The notes below the pieces were generated by a model. That model was given only the letters and a program-made list of their open reading frames with translations. It was not told the DNA's origin and did no database searches. Below, piece by piece: positions 48,110 through 57,137 of a DNA stretch of 59,650 nt; the stretch's first letter is position 1; each line of letters begins with the position of its first letter. Origin of the DNA: PALSA-660 sp036508075 (lineage in GTDB: Bacteria > Actinomycetota > Coriobacteriia > Anaerosomatales > PALSA-660); NCBI GenBank assembly GCA_036508075.1, contig DATCIA010000098.1, positions 1-59,650 of the forward strand, in the 5' to 3' direction. A program made the position numbers and the translations under genes.

Positions 48110-50356
48110 TCACCCGTCGTCGCGTGCGTCGTTGCGCTCGAATGCCTTGATGGACTCGAGTTCCTCGATGTCGGCGAGCACCTCGCGCGGTTTGCTGCCG
48201 TCGGGCGGACCGACTATCCCCTTCTGCTCGAGGATGTCCATGATGCGGCCGGCACGTGCGTAACCGACCTTGAGCCGGCGCTGCAGCAGCGAGGTCGAGC
48301 CCATGCGCGAGGTCACGACGATGTCTGCGGCGTCCCAGGTCAGCGGGTCGTCATCGTCGCCGTCCCCGGAGCCGCCACCGGCGGCCGTGGGCTTGAGGTG
48401 CAGGATCTCCTCGTGATACTCCGGTTCGCCCTGCTTCTTGAGATGCTCGACGACCGCGGTGATCTCCTCTTCCGAGACCAGAGCGCCCTGGACGCGCTTG
48501 GGTTTCGCGAGCTGCGGCGTGGAGAGCAGCATGTCGCCCAGTCCGACGAGCTTCTCGGCGCCCGACTGGTCGAGGATGACGCGCGAGTCGATGCCCGAGG
48601 ACACAGCGAAGGCGATGCGGGTTGTGATGTTGGTCTTGATGAGTCCCGTGATGATGTCGGTCGAGGGGCGCTGCGTCGCCACGACCAGGTGGATGCCGGC
48701 CGCGCGCGCGAGCTGCGCGAGCCGGACGATCGAGTCCTCGACCTCGCGAGCGGCGACCATCATGAGGTCGGCAAGCTCGTCGATGACGATCATCAGGTAC
48801 GGCATGGGCTCCATGCCCTCGGGCAGCTTGCCGTCGCGCGACGCGGCGTTGTACTGGGCGATGTTGCGGGCGCCGGCCTTCTGCAGACGCCGCAGGCGGC
48901 TCTCCATCTCGGTGACGGCCCACGCGAGCGCGCTCGCCGCCTCCTTGGACTCGGTGACGACCGGGACGTAGAGGTGCGGGAGGCCGTTGTAGAGCGCGAG
49001 TTCGATGCGCTTGGGGTCGATGAGGATGATGCGGACCTCGTCCGGCGTCGAGCGCATGATCACCGACATCAGCAGCGAGTTGATGCACACGGACTTGCCC
49101 GTGCCGGTCGAGCCGGCGATCAGCAGGTGGGGCATGGCAGCCAGGTCGAGCACTATCCGGTCGCCGCCGACGTCCTTGCCGATGCCCAGCATGATCGGGC
49201 TGGTGTCCGGCGTATTGCCACCGGTCAGGACGTCACCCAGGGTCACCGTCGTGCGGTGCTCGTTCGGGACCTCGATGCCGATGAGCGACTTGCCGGGGAT
49301 CGGGGCCAAGACGCGCACCGTCGGGGTAGCGAGCGCGAGCGCCAGGTCGTCGGAGAGTGCGGTCACGCGGTTGACCTTCACGCCCTTGGCGATCTTGACC
49401 TCGAACAGCGTGACGGTCGGTCCGGCGATCCAGGTCTCGACGTACGCCGGGATGTCGAAGGTGCCCAGCGTGGACTCTATGACCTGGGCAGTGGCCTTGA
49501 GTTCCTTGTCGGAGGCGCGCGACGCGGCGGCGCTCACGGGCGACACCCGCAGCATCGACAGCGACGGCAGTTCGAAGGCGGTGTCCCTGCGTGGCACCGA
49601 CGCCCGGACGACCGGGATCGTGCCACGCGCGGCCTCGGGGTCGGCGCGGCGTGCGTGGGTGGGCACGGGACGGGCCGGCTCCTCGACGTCGAGGTCGGCC
49701 AGCGGCAGGGTCTTGGCGCCGGCCGTGAGTCGCCTGCGCGGCTCGCGCACTTCGCCCTCCGACTCGCCACGGTCGAACACCGCGAGCAGGCTCTCCCACG
49801 CGTCCGCGAGCCGGGCGCCGGTGGCGAGCACGATGCCGATCAGCGTCGCGCCTGCGAGGATGACGTAGGTGATGAGCGTGCCCAGCATGCTGGCGAGCAG
49901 CCACGCGATGGCTCCGCCGACGTACCCGCCGCTGGTGGATCCGGTCCAGAAGTCCGTGGCGCCGACCGGGGTGGCGGTCGAGAACATGGCGATGACCGAC
50001 AAGAACACCAGCGCTAGTCCCGCGCCGATGGCGACCTCGCTCACCTCTCGACGGTCGAAGACCAAGGAGACGGCCCAGACCAGCATCAGAAGCGGCACGG
50101 CGTTGGCACCGACACCCACGAGCGCCACGAGAAGGCTCTTGATCGCGCCGGGCACGGGCGGGACGGGCGGGGCGAACGGCACCCACACGGAGATCGCGAC
50201 GGCGATGGCCACGACGACGAGCGCTATGCCCCAGATGTCACGTGCGACACCCGGGACCGCGGGCTGGGATGAGGCGCGCGAACGCGGTTTGGAGGCCGAG
50301 TAGCCCTTGCCGCGCGAACCTCCGCGCGCTCCCCCCGTGGTGCGCTTGTTCGCCAC
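48110..50356 (-). CDS. ftsK: DNA translocase FtsK/SpoIIIE
   Basis: This 748-residue protein has four N-terminal membrane helices, a linker, then the motor with Walker A GSTGTGKSVCINS and the C-terminal winged-helix gamma domain (TSLLQRRLKVGYARAGRIMD). FtsK pumps chromosome ends across the division septum. It is shorter than actinobacterial FtsKs with long linkers, closer to Bacillus SpoIIIE. The GTG start at 50356 follows AAGGACGGGG. It is followed by the rodZ-like gene. Confidence 0.97.
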   Translation of the reverse strand: MANKRTTGGARGGSRGKGYSASKPRSRASSQPAVPGVARDIWGIALVVVAIAVAISVWVPFAPPVPPVPGAIKSLLVALVGVGANAVPLLMLVWAVSLVFDRREVSEVAIGAGLALVFLSVIAMFSTATPVGATDFWTGSTSGGYVGGAIAWLLASMLGTLITYVILAGATLIGIVLATGARLADAWESLLAVFDRGESEGEVREPRRRLTAGAKTLPLADLDVEEPARPVPTHARRADPEAARGTIPVVRASVPRRDTAFELPSLSMLRVSPVSAAASRASDKELKATAQVIESTLGTFDIPAYVETWIAGPTVTLFEVKIAKGVKVNRVTALSDDLALALATPTVRVLAPIPGKSLIGIEVPNEHRTTVTLGDVLTGGNTPDTSPIMLGIGKDVGGDRIVLDLAAMPHLLIAGSTGTGKSVCINSLLMSVIMRSTPDEVRIILIDPKRIELALYNGLPHLYVPVVTESKEAASALAWAVTEMESRLRRLQKAGARNIAQYNAASRDGKLPEGMEPMPYLMIVIDELADLMMVAAREVEDSIVRLAQLARAAGIHLVVATQRPSTDIITGLIKTNITTRIAFAVSSGIDSRVILDQSGAEKLVGLGDMLLSTPQLAKPKRVQGALVSEEEITAVVEHLKKQGEPEYHEEILHLKPTAAGGGSGDGDDDDPLTWDAADIVVTSRMGSTSLLQRRLKVGYARAGRIMDILEQKGIVGPPDGSKPREVLADIEELESIKAFERNDARDDG

Positions 50357-50474
50357 TTACCCCGTCCTTCATCGGATTCGTGCGGTCGGTCCCCGATCCT
50401 GCCCGCCTCCGGACGTGCGAGCGCGCGGGTGCCCCGTGTCGAGAGTATATCGCGATGCGCTGTCGCGGTCGGTG

Positions 50475-51275
50475 CTACCCGCGGATGAGGAACAACGCGA
50501 TGACGGCGGCGCCGAGCGCCAGGCGATACCACATGAAGATCGCGAAGGTGTGCTTCCGCACATAGTCGAGCATCCAGCGCATCAGCGCGAGCGACGAGAG
50601 CAGGGCCATGGTGAACCCGATGCCCCAATCCACGGAGAGGAGCTGGGAGATCGACGTGTGGCGCAGTCCGAAGACCGCGCCGCCGACGATGATCGGCAGG
50701 GCTGCCATGAACGAATACCGCGCGATCGCCTCACGGGACAGGCCGAGCCAGCGGCCCATGGTCATGGTGGCCCCGGAGCGAGAGACGCCCGGCACGATCG
50801 CCGCGGCCTGCGCCACTCCGATCCACGCTGCGCGCTTCCAAGTCACCTTCTCGAACGGCTCGTTGCGCGGCGCCCAGCGGTCGATCGCCCACAGGAGCAG
50901 GCCGAACCCGATGAGAGTGCATCCGATGAGCCACGGAGCGCGGAACGCCGACTGCACCTTGTCCTCGAGAAGCACGCCGAAGACGGCGCCCGGGACCGAG
51001 GTCACCAGCAGGAAGCCGCCGAGCCGAAGCTCAGCCGGCTGGCGCCGCACGACGCCCCGGGCCAGGGAGACCCAGTCTCCCCACAGCGCGATCAGGATCG
51101 CGACCGCACTCCCTGCGTGAAGGGCGATATCGAACTGCACGCCGTCGAGCACCGGGTAGGCGTGCTGGAAGCCGAACGCCCACGGGATCAGCGTCAGGTG
51201 CGCCGACGAGGAGATCGGCAGGAACTCAGCGAGGCCCTGCACGAGCCCGAGGACGGCAGCCCACACGTGCCCCAC
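50475..51275 (-). CDS. uppP: Undecaprenyl-diphosphatase (BacA/UppP)
   Basis: This 266-residue membrane phosphatase recycles undecaprenyl pyrophosphate for peptidoglycan and other polymers. The active-site blocks are GLAEFLPISSSAHLTLIP and PGVSRSGATMTMGRWLG. The GTG start at 51275 is preceded by GGAGGT at a good distance and lies one base after the rnj stop. It can confer bacitracin tolerance. Confidence 0.97.
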   Translation of the reverse strand: MGHVWAAVLGLVQGLAEFLPISSSAHLTLIPWAFGFQHAYPVLDGVQFDIALHAGSAVAILIALWGDWVSLARGVVRRQPAELRLGGFLLVTSVPGAVFGVLLEDKVQSAFRAPWLIGCTLIGFGLLLWAIDRWAPRNEPFEKVTWKRAAWIGVAQAAAIVPGVSRSGATMTMGRWLGLSREAIARYSFMAALPIIVGGAVFGLRHTSISQLLSVDWGIGFTMALLSSLALMRWMLDYVRKHTFAIFMWYRLALGAAVIALFLIRG

Positions 51276-51276
51276 G

Positions 51277-52959
51277 CTAGACCTCCATGATGACGGGGAT
51301 GATCATCGGACGCCGGCGCAGCGTCTCCCACACGAACTGTGAGACCGCCTCGCGGACGGCGCGCTGGATGATGCTGTGGTCGGTCACGCCTTCCTTCTCC
51401 ATGCGCTTGAGCGCCTTGTTGATCCGGGCGCGTGCCTGGTCCATCACGGCGTCGGACTCCGCGACGGGCAACCCGCGCATGACCAACTCGGGCTCGCCGA
51501 TGAACTTGCGGGTGCGGCCGTCGATCGCCACGACCACGGTCGCGATGCCGTCCGAGGACAGCTGCTGACGGTCGCGAAGCACGACGTCGCCGACATCGCC
51601 GACGTTCAGCCCGTCCACGTAGACGACGCCCGAGTCCTTGATGTGCTCGGTGACCTTGGCGGAGGTGGCGGTCAGCTCGAGTACGTCGCCGTTCTCTATC
51701 GCGAAGATGTCACGCTCCGCGATGCCGACGGACTCGGCAAGCCGGCTGTGCGCCACGAGATGGCGTGTCTCTCCGTGGACGGGCATGAAGAACCGGGGCT
51801 GCGTCATGACCAGCATCAGCTTCAGCTCCTCGGCCGCGGCGTGGCCGGAGACGTGCACGTCGGCGACGCCCTTGTGGTAGACCTCGGCGCCAGTCTTCGC
51901 CAGTCGGCTGATGACGCGCGACACGGCCTTCTCGTTGCCGGGGATCGGAGACGCCGAGATGATGATCGTGTCGCCCGCGCGCACCGAGATCGTGCGGTGG
52001 TCTCCGTTGGCCATGCGCGTGAGCCCCGAGAGGGGCTCGCCCTGGCTGCCGGTCGAGAGGATCACGATCTTCTCGGGAGGTATGTCTCCGGCGTTGAAGG
52101 CGTCGAGGATGTTCTTGGCGTCGATGTTGAGGAAGCCCAACTCACGCGCGATGCCCGTGTTCTTGATCATGGAACGGCCGGTGACCACGACCTTGCGACC
52201 GGCGTCGACGGCCGCGTCACAGACCATCTGCACGCGGTGGACGTGGCTAGAGAAGGACGCGACGATCACACGCCCCTTGGCTGCGGCGATGATGCGGTGC
52301 AGGGTATCCCCGACCTCGCGCTCGGGACGCGTATAGCCGCGGTTCTCCGCCCCTGTCGAGTCGGAGAGCAGCAGCAGCACGCCGTCACGCCCGGCCTTCG
52401 TCAGCGCTGCGAAGTCCGTACCGCGGCCGTCGATCGGCGTCTGGTCGAACTTGAAGTCGCCGGTGTGCAGGACGTTTCCGACCGGTGTGCGGATCAGCAA
52501 CGCCAGCGAGTCCGGAATCGAGTGATTGGTGGCGATGAAGTCGAAGCCGAACGCGCCGAGGGTCACGTGCATGCCCGGCTTGACCACGCGGAGCTTGGCC
52601 TTCTTGATGTTGAACTCGGCGAGCTTACCCTCGATCAGTCCGCAGGTGAGCTTCGATCCGAGTACCGGGACGGGCGTTCCCAGATCGCGCAGCAGGTAGG
52701 GCAGCGCGCCCGTGTGGTCCTCATGGCCGTGGGTGATGACGATGCCGCGCAGCCGTTCCCTGTTCTTGAGGATGTAGGAGTAGTCTGGCAACACGAGGTC
52801 CACACCCGGGAGCTCGGCGTCGGGGAACATCAACCCGGCGTCGACGACGACCATGTCGTCGCCGTACTCGAGCACCGTCATGTTCTTGCCGATCTCGTCC
52901 AGCCCGCCCAGCGGGATGACGCGCAGCACGTTCTTGTTCTTCGCCTTGCCTCTTGTCAT
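51277..52959 (-). CDS. rnj: Ribonuclease J
   Basis: This 560-residue metallo-beta-lactamase/beta-CASP nuclease has the zinc motif HGHEDHTGALP, the ILSTGSQGEPLSGLTRM block and the C-terminal RNase J domain (TRKFIGEPELVMRGLP). It is both a 5'-exonuclease and an endonuclease and acts in mRNA turnover and rRNA maturation with RNase Y and PNPase. The start is ATG 52959. It lies between dapA and uppP, as in related genomes. Confidence 0.97.
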   Translation of the reverse strand: MTRGKAKNKNVLRVIPLGGLDEIGKNMTVLEYGDDMVVVDAGLMFPDAELPGVDLVLPDYSYILKNRERLRGIVITHGHEDHTGALPYLLRDLGTPVPVLGSKLTCGLIEGKLAEFNIKKAKLRVVKPGMHVTLGAFGFDFIATNHSIPDSLALLIRTPVGNVLHTGDFKFDQTPIDGRGTDFAALTKAGRDGVLLLLSDSTGAENRGYTRPEREVGDTLHRIIAAAKGRVIVASFSSHVHRVQMVCDAAVDAGRKVVVTGRSMIKNTGIARELGFLNIDAKNILDAFNAGDIPPEKIVILSTGSQGEPLSGLTRMANGDHRTISVRAGDTIIISASPIPGNEKAVSRVISRLAKTGAEVYHKGVADVHVSGHAAAEELKLMLVMTQPRFFMPVHGETRHLVAHSRLAESVGIAERDIFAIENGDVLELTATSAKVTEHIKDSGVVYVDGLNVGDVGDVVLRDRQQLSSDGIATVVVAIDGRTRKFIGEPELVMRGLPVAESDAVMDQARARINKALKRMEKEGVTDHSIIQRAVREAVSQFVWETLRRRPMIIPVIMEV

Positions 52960-53052
52960 GGGTTCTTCTTCCGGACGACACGAAGGTCGCCGATCGGTGG
53001 AGCGGTCCTGAGGCGGGGCAACCTTCACCTCGCGCCGGGCGCCGCCGTGGGT

Positions 53053-53943
53053 CTAGAGCAGACCGAGATGCTCGAGCACGCGCCCGAGTTCGGCCGACTG
53101 TTCTGGGGTGGGGGGAACGAGCGGCAAGCGGCACGTTCCGACGGGGAAGCCGCACTGTGCGAGCGCGTCCTTGACCATGATCGGGTTCGCGGTCATGAAC
53201 AGCGACTTGAACAGCGGCAGCAGGTGGAGATGCAGCGAGAGCGCGCGGGTGTGGTCGCCGGAAGCGTGCGCCTCGACCATCTCGCGCGTCTGCGGGCCGG
53301 CGACGTGGCTTGCCACGGAGATCACGCCGGTGCAGCCCACGCCCATCATGGGCAGGGTCATCTCGTCGTCACCGGAGAGGACCTCGAAGCCCTCGGGGGC
53401 TCCCTGGACGATGCGGGCGATCTGGGCCAGGTCACCGGAGGCTTCCTTGACCCCGACGATGTTCTCGACGTCGTTCGCGAGACGCAGGGTGGTCTCCGCG
53501 GTCATGTTGACGACGCAGCGCCCCGGGATGTTGTAGAGCAGCACCGGGACGTCGACCGCCTCCGCGATGGACCGGAAGTGCCGGTAGATGCCCTCCTGTG
53601 GAGGCTTGTTGTAGTACGGGACGACGCACATGATCGCGTCCACCCCGAGCGAGGTCGCCTTGCGGGCGAACTCGACGGAGTCGGCGGTGCAGTTGTCACC
53701 GACGTTGGCGATGACCGGCGCGCGGTCGCCCACCGTGTCGAGCACCGCGCGGAAGAGCTCGAGCTTCTGGTCGTAGAAGACCGTCGGCGACTCGCCGGTG
53801 GTGCCGCAGACGACGAGCGCCTCGCTTCCCTCGTCGAGCAGGCGCGACGCAAGCGCGCCTGCTCGCGGGAGATCGAGCTCGAGATCGGGGGTGAAGGGTG
53901 TCACCATCGCGGTGAGCAGGCGCCCGAACCGGGGATTCGCCAT
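53053..53943 (-). CDS. dapA: 4-hydroxy-tetrahydrodipicolinate synthase
   Basis: This 296-residue enzyme condenses pyruvate with aspartate semialdehyde. The catalytic tyrosine is in YYNKPPQEG and the Schiff-base lysine in VGVKEASGD; GTTGESPT is the substrate loop. The ATG is at 53943. With lysC, dapB, dapL and dapF it gives the aminotransferase branch to meso-diaminopimelate; asd is not in the window. Confidence 0.97.
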   Translation of the reverse strand: MANPRFGRLLTAMVTPFTPDLELDLPRAGALASRLLDEGSEALVVCGTTGESPTVFYDQKLELFRAVLDTVGDRAPVIANVGDNCTADSVEFARKATSLGVDAIMCVVPYYNKPPQEGIYRHFRSIAEAVDVPVLLYNIPGRCVVNMTAETTLRLANDVENIVGVKEASGDLAQIARIVQGAPEGFEVLSGDDEMTLPMMGVGCTGVISVASHVAGPQTREMVEAHASGDHTRALSLHLHLLPLFKSLFMTANPIMVKDALAQCGFPVGTCRLPLVPPTPEQSAELGRVLEHLGLL

Positions 53944-54098
53944 GGTATGTGCCTCGTTCTCGCGGGGTCGGTTCTCGGGCGCGCTGTCGGGCCCGCAGTG
54001 TTGGTGCGCTCGTTCGGTGCTCCCATTGTGCCACAGGGCGCACACATACACGCCCTGTCGGGCGACGGCGTAACCATGGCGTCAACCTCGCGAGGCTG

Positions 54099-55049
54099 CT
54101 AGCGCCCCACGATCAACGGGCGGGCCTGCAACAGCCACGTCGTGCCCGAGGCCCTCGCCCACTCGACGCACGCGGGGCCGTGGGTGAGGCTCTCGACGTT
54201 CAGCGCGAGTGCGGCGACCTCGCGCACCTCGTAGGGCGTGAGGCTGGCCGCGGCCGCCTGGTCGGGCGGTACCATCCGCTGCACCACGCGCCCACTCTCG
54301 TCGATGACGAGGTGGACAGGCTTGGTCTGAACGTCCGTAGCGGTGACCGTGAGGCCGTCGCGCTTCAAGGAGAAACGATCCGGCTTGACCTTGCCTGCTA
54401 CGATCGCCTCGCCCAGGCCGTAGCAGCTCTCCACGACGATCCGGTCGCGATCGCCGGTCGCCGGGTCCGCGGTGAACACCACTCCGGAGGAGTGCGCAGG
54501 CACGAGGTGCTGCAAGACGACCGCCACGGCGACATCGGCATCCGCCAGGCCGGCGGTCTCACGGTCGCGCCACGACAGGTCGCCCCACAGCGAAGTCCAG
54601 CAGTGCGTGATGGCGTGAAGGGCCTCGTGGAAGCCCGGCACGAAGTAGGTGCCGTGACGACCGACAAGGGGCCCGGTGACCATGTCGGGTGCGGTGACCG
54701 AAGACCGGACCGACACCGGACCGGTGCCCATCTCGTCGAAACGCGCGCGTACCTCCTCGACGAGCTCAGCGTCGAGCGGAGTGTGGATGACCGACGAGCG
54801 TATGCGCTGGAGGATCGGGGTGAGCGTGACCGCGGGAGCGGACTCCGGCACGCCGCGCAGGATGGCCACGAGGGACGCGACGCCCGCGCGTTCAGCGTGC
54901 TCGCGGTAGGCGTCCGCGGGGATGCAGAAGCCTTCAGGTACGGGGAAACCCGCCACAGACAGCTCGGCCAACGACTGCGCCTTCGTGCCGTACAGTCCCG
55001 GATCGCCAGCCTCGCGGATCGGGGCGACGCTCATACCTGTCGCGGCCAT
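54099..55049 (-). CDS. Stand-alone PEP/pyruvate-binding (PPDK N-terminal/ATP-grasp) domain protein
   Basis: This 316-residue protein is only the N-terminal domain of phosphoenolpyruvate synthase/pyruvate phosphate dikinase: GLYGTKAQSLAELSVAGFPV opens it, with RSSVTAPDMVTG, GVVFTADPATGDRDR, ESCYGLGEAIVAGKVKPDRF and QARPLIVGR. It lacks the phosphohistidine swivel and PEP-binding domains, so it cannot complete the usual reaction. It might work with separate domains encoded elsewhere or phosphorylate another substrate. It is inserted between dapA and lysC, an unusual place. Function unknown. Confidence 0.85.
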   Translation of the reverse strand: MAATGMSVAPIREAGDPGLYGTKAQSLAELSVAGFPVPEGFCIPADAYREHAERAGVASLVAILRGVPESAPAVTLTPILQRIRSSVIHTPLDAELVEEVRARFDEMGTGPVSVRSSVTAPDMVTGPLVGRHGTYFVPGFHEALHAITHCWTSLWGDLSWRDRETAGLADADVAVAVVLQHLVPAHSSGVVFTADPATGDRDRIVVESCYGLGEAIVAGKVKPDRFSLKRDGLTVTATDVQTKPVHLVIDESGRVVQRMVPPDQAAAASLTPYEVREVAALALNVESLTHGPACVEWARASGTTWLLQARPLIVGR

Positions 55050-55088
55050 GCCTCGACCTTCCTCTCATCGCCGTGCGATGACTACATA

Positions 55089-56321
55089 CTACCCGCCGAG
55101 TCCGAACTCATCGTGCAATGCGGAGATCGCCCGCCGCCCGGCGGTTGCCCGAAGCAGGACCGATATCGTGTAGTGCGAGTCCGCCACCTGGAGGATGTCG
55201 ATCCCGGCATCGGCCAGGCCCGCGGCGACACGCGCCATGACACCCGGGACCCCGTGCATCCCCGCTCCCACGACGGTGACCGTGGCGAGCCCGGTCTCGT
55301 AGGCCGCACGCATCCCAAGTGCCTCGAGCACCGTCCTGACGTCGGACAGGCGACCTTCGTCGAACGAGATCGCCAGTGCGTCGCCCAGGGGCGTGAACAT
55401 GTCGAGTGAGACGCCGGCCGCAGCCATCTCGCGGAAGACCGCCGTCAGTGCGCCCATCCGCCCCTCCCCGTCCGGCAGGGTGATGATGGCCCGGGCGACT
55501 CCGTCGGAGGTGCTGATGGCGGTGGCGACCCGCTGCGCGCGCTCCGCGGTGAGGCGCTCGGCCTCCGTGACGAGCGTTCCCTGCGCTCGCGTCGATGCGT
55601 TGCGCACCCATACGGGAACGCCTGCGGCCATCGCCGTCTCCGCTGCCGGAGCGTGCATGATCTTCGCTCCCGAGCGGGCCATCTGGAAGAGCTCCTCATA
55701 CTGCAACGTCTCGAGGACGCGCGCTCCGTCACAGGTGCGTGGGTCGGCGGTCATCACACCATCGACGTCGGTGTAGATCTCGACGGCGAGCGCTCCGAGC
55801 GCCGCTCCGATCGCGCAGGCGCTCGTGTCCGATCCTCCGCGGCCGAGCGTGGTGGTCTGCCCGGCGGCGGTGGCGCCCTGGAAGCCGGTGACCACGGGCA
55901 CCAGTCCCGCCTCGAGCGCGGCCTGCAGGGTCCGCGGATCGACGAGCAGCACCGACGCGTCACCGAAGCGGTCGTCGGTGAGGACGCCCGCCTCCGCGCC
56001 CGTCATCGCGGTGGCCGGGATGCGGTTCGCGCGCAGTTCGTGAGCGACGATGACCGCGGAGACGACCTCACCGCACGCGGCCAGCAGATCCGACTCCCTC
56101 GCGTCCGGCGTGTAGGCGTCGATGAGGCCCAGGAGCGTGTCGGTCGCATAGGGAGCGCCCGCCCTCCCCATGGCGGACACGACGACGACGGGCGCGCGAC
56201 CCGCATCCAGCGCGTCACGCACACGTGCGCGCAAAGCCTCCCGGCCCTCGGCCGTGGCGACGGAGGTGCCTCCGAACTTCTGGACGACGACGCGCCCGCT
56301 CGCGGGCGCCGCGTCGCTCAC
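55089..56321 (-). CDS. lysC: Aspartate kinase (monofunctional)
   Basis: This 410-residue enzyme phosphorylates aspartate. It starts VVVQKFGGTSVAT and ends with two ACT domains (from about 270), where lysine/threonine feedback binding occurs. TLGRGGSDTSA is the kinase motif. Its stop is about 40 bases before the PEP/pyruvate-binding domain gene, and its start overlaps the dapB stop. Confidence 0.97.
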   Translation of the reverse strand: MSDAAPASGRVVVQKFGGTSVATAEGREALRARVRDALDAGRAPVVVVSAMGRAGAPYATDTLLGLIDAYTPDARESDLLAACGEVVSAVIVAHELRANRIPATAMTGAEAGVLTDDRFGDASVLLVDPRTLQAALEAGLVPVVTGFQGATAAGQTTTLGRGGSDTSACAIGAALGALAVEIYTDVDGVMTADPRTCDGARVLETLQYEELFQMARSGAKIMHAPAAETAMAAGVPVWVRNASTRAQGTLVTEAERLTAERAQRVATAISTSDGVARAIITLPDGEGRMGALTAVFREMAAAGVSLDMFTPLGDALAISFDEGRLSDVRTVLEALGMRAAYETGLATVTVVGAGMHGVPGVMARVAAGLADAGIDILQVADSHYTISVLLRATAGRRAISALHDEFGLGG

Positions 56322-57103
56322 AGGCCCATCAACTCCTCGAGCCCGATCACCAGACCGCTGCGCTTCGGGATCTCGCGGACCGCGAGGACGACGCCGGGCA
56401 TGAACGAGGTGCGGTCGATCGTGTCGTGGCGCAGGGTCAGCGTCTGACCGACGTCGCCGAACACGACCTCCTGGTTGGCCACCAGACCCGGGAGCCTGAT
56501 CGAGTGGACCGGCACGCCGTCGACCAGCGCGCCGCGCGCACCCTCGGCCACCTCGGTCTCACGGCCGGGCGCCGCGGGAGTGCCGGCGCGGGCCTCGGCG
56601 ATCAGGCGCGCCGTGCGCATGGCGGTGCCCGACGGTGCGTCGAGCTTGCGGTCGTGGTGCAGCTCGATGATCTCGGCGTGGGGCATGAAGCGCGCGGCTG
56701 TCTGCGCGAACCGCATCATCAATATGGCGCCCACGGCGAAGTTGGGGGCTACGAACAGGCAGACGCCCTCGGGAGCCGCCGCGGCCAGCGAGCGCCAGCG
56801 CTCCTCGGCCACCCCGGTGGTTCCGACGACGCAGTGCACGCCGGCGGCGAGAGCCCGCTCCACGTTGGTCTCCACAGCCGACGGGACGGTGAAGTCGACC
56901 ATGACGCGCTCCCCCGTGCCCGCGAGCGCGGCGTGAAGGTCGGCGGTGGCGGTGATGCTGCCTCCCGCGCCGTCGTCGAGCACGACTCCGGGTGAGGACG
57001 GGTCGACGGCCGCTGCGACGCGCATGCCCTCGGCGGCGGTGACGGCGCGGACGACCTCGCGGCCCATGCGGCCTGCGGCACCGGTGACGATGACGTCGAT
57101 CAT
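56318..57103 (-). CDS. dapB: 4-hydroxy-tetrahydrodipicolinate reductase
   Basis: This 261-residue NAD(P)H-dependent reductase has the Rossmann start VTGAAGRMGREV, VDFTVPSAV, and the substrate-binding stretch EIIELHHDRKLDAPSGTAM. It follows the M16 protease gene by 34 bases and overlaps lysC in an ATGA junction. Confidence 0.97.
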   Translation of the reverse strand: MIDVIVTGAAGRMGREVVRAVTAAEGMRVAAAVDPSSPGVVLDDGAGGSITATADLHAALAGTGERVMVDFTVPSAVETNVERALAAGVHCVVGTTGVAEERWRSLAAAAPEGVCLFVAPNFAVGAILMMRFAQTAARFMPHAEIIELHHDRKLDAPSGTAMRTARLIAEARAGTPAAPGRETEVAEGARGALVDGVPVHSIRLPGLVANQEVVFGDVGQTLTLRHDTIDRTSFMPGVVLAVREIPKRSGLVIGLEELMGL

Positions 57104-57137
57104 CGCGGGACTCCCCTTCTCTCAGATGAGCGCGGCC

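Noticed and set aside
51376..54102. A 908-codon plus-strand open frame
   Set aside because: It is antisense to rnj and dapA, both of which have complete catalytic motifs; it has no recognisable domain.
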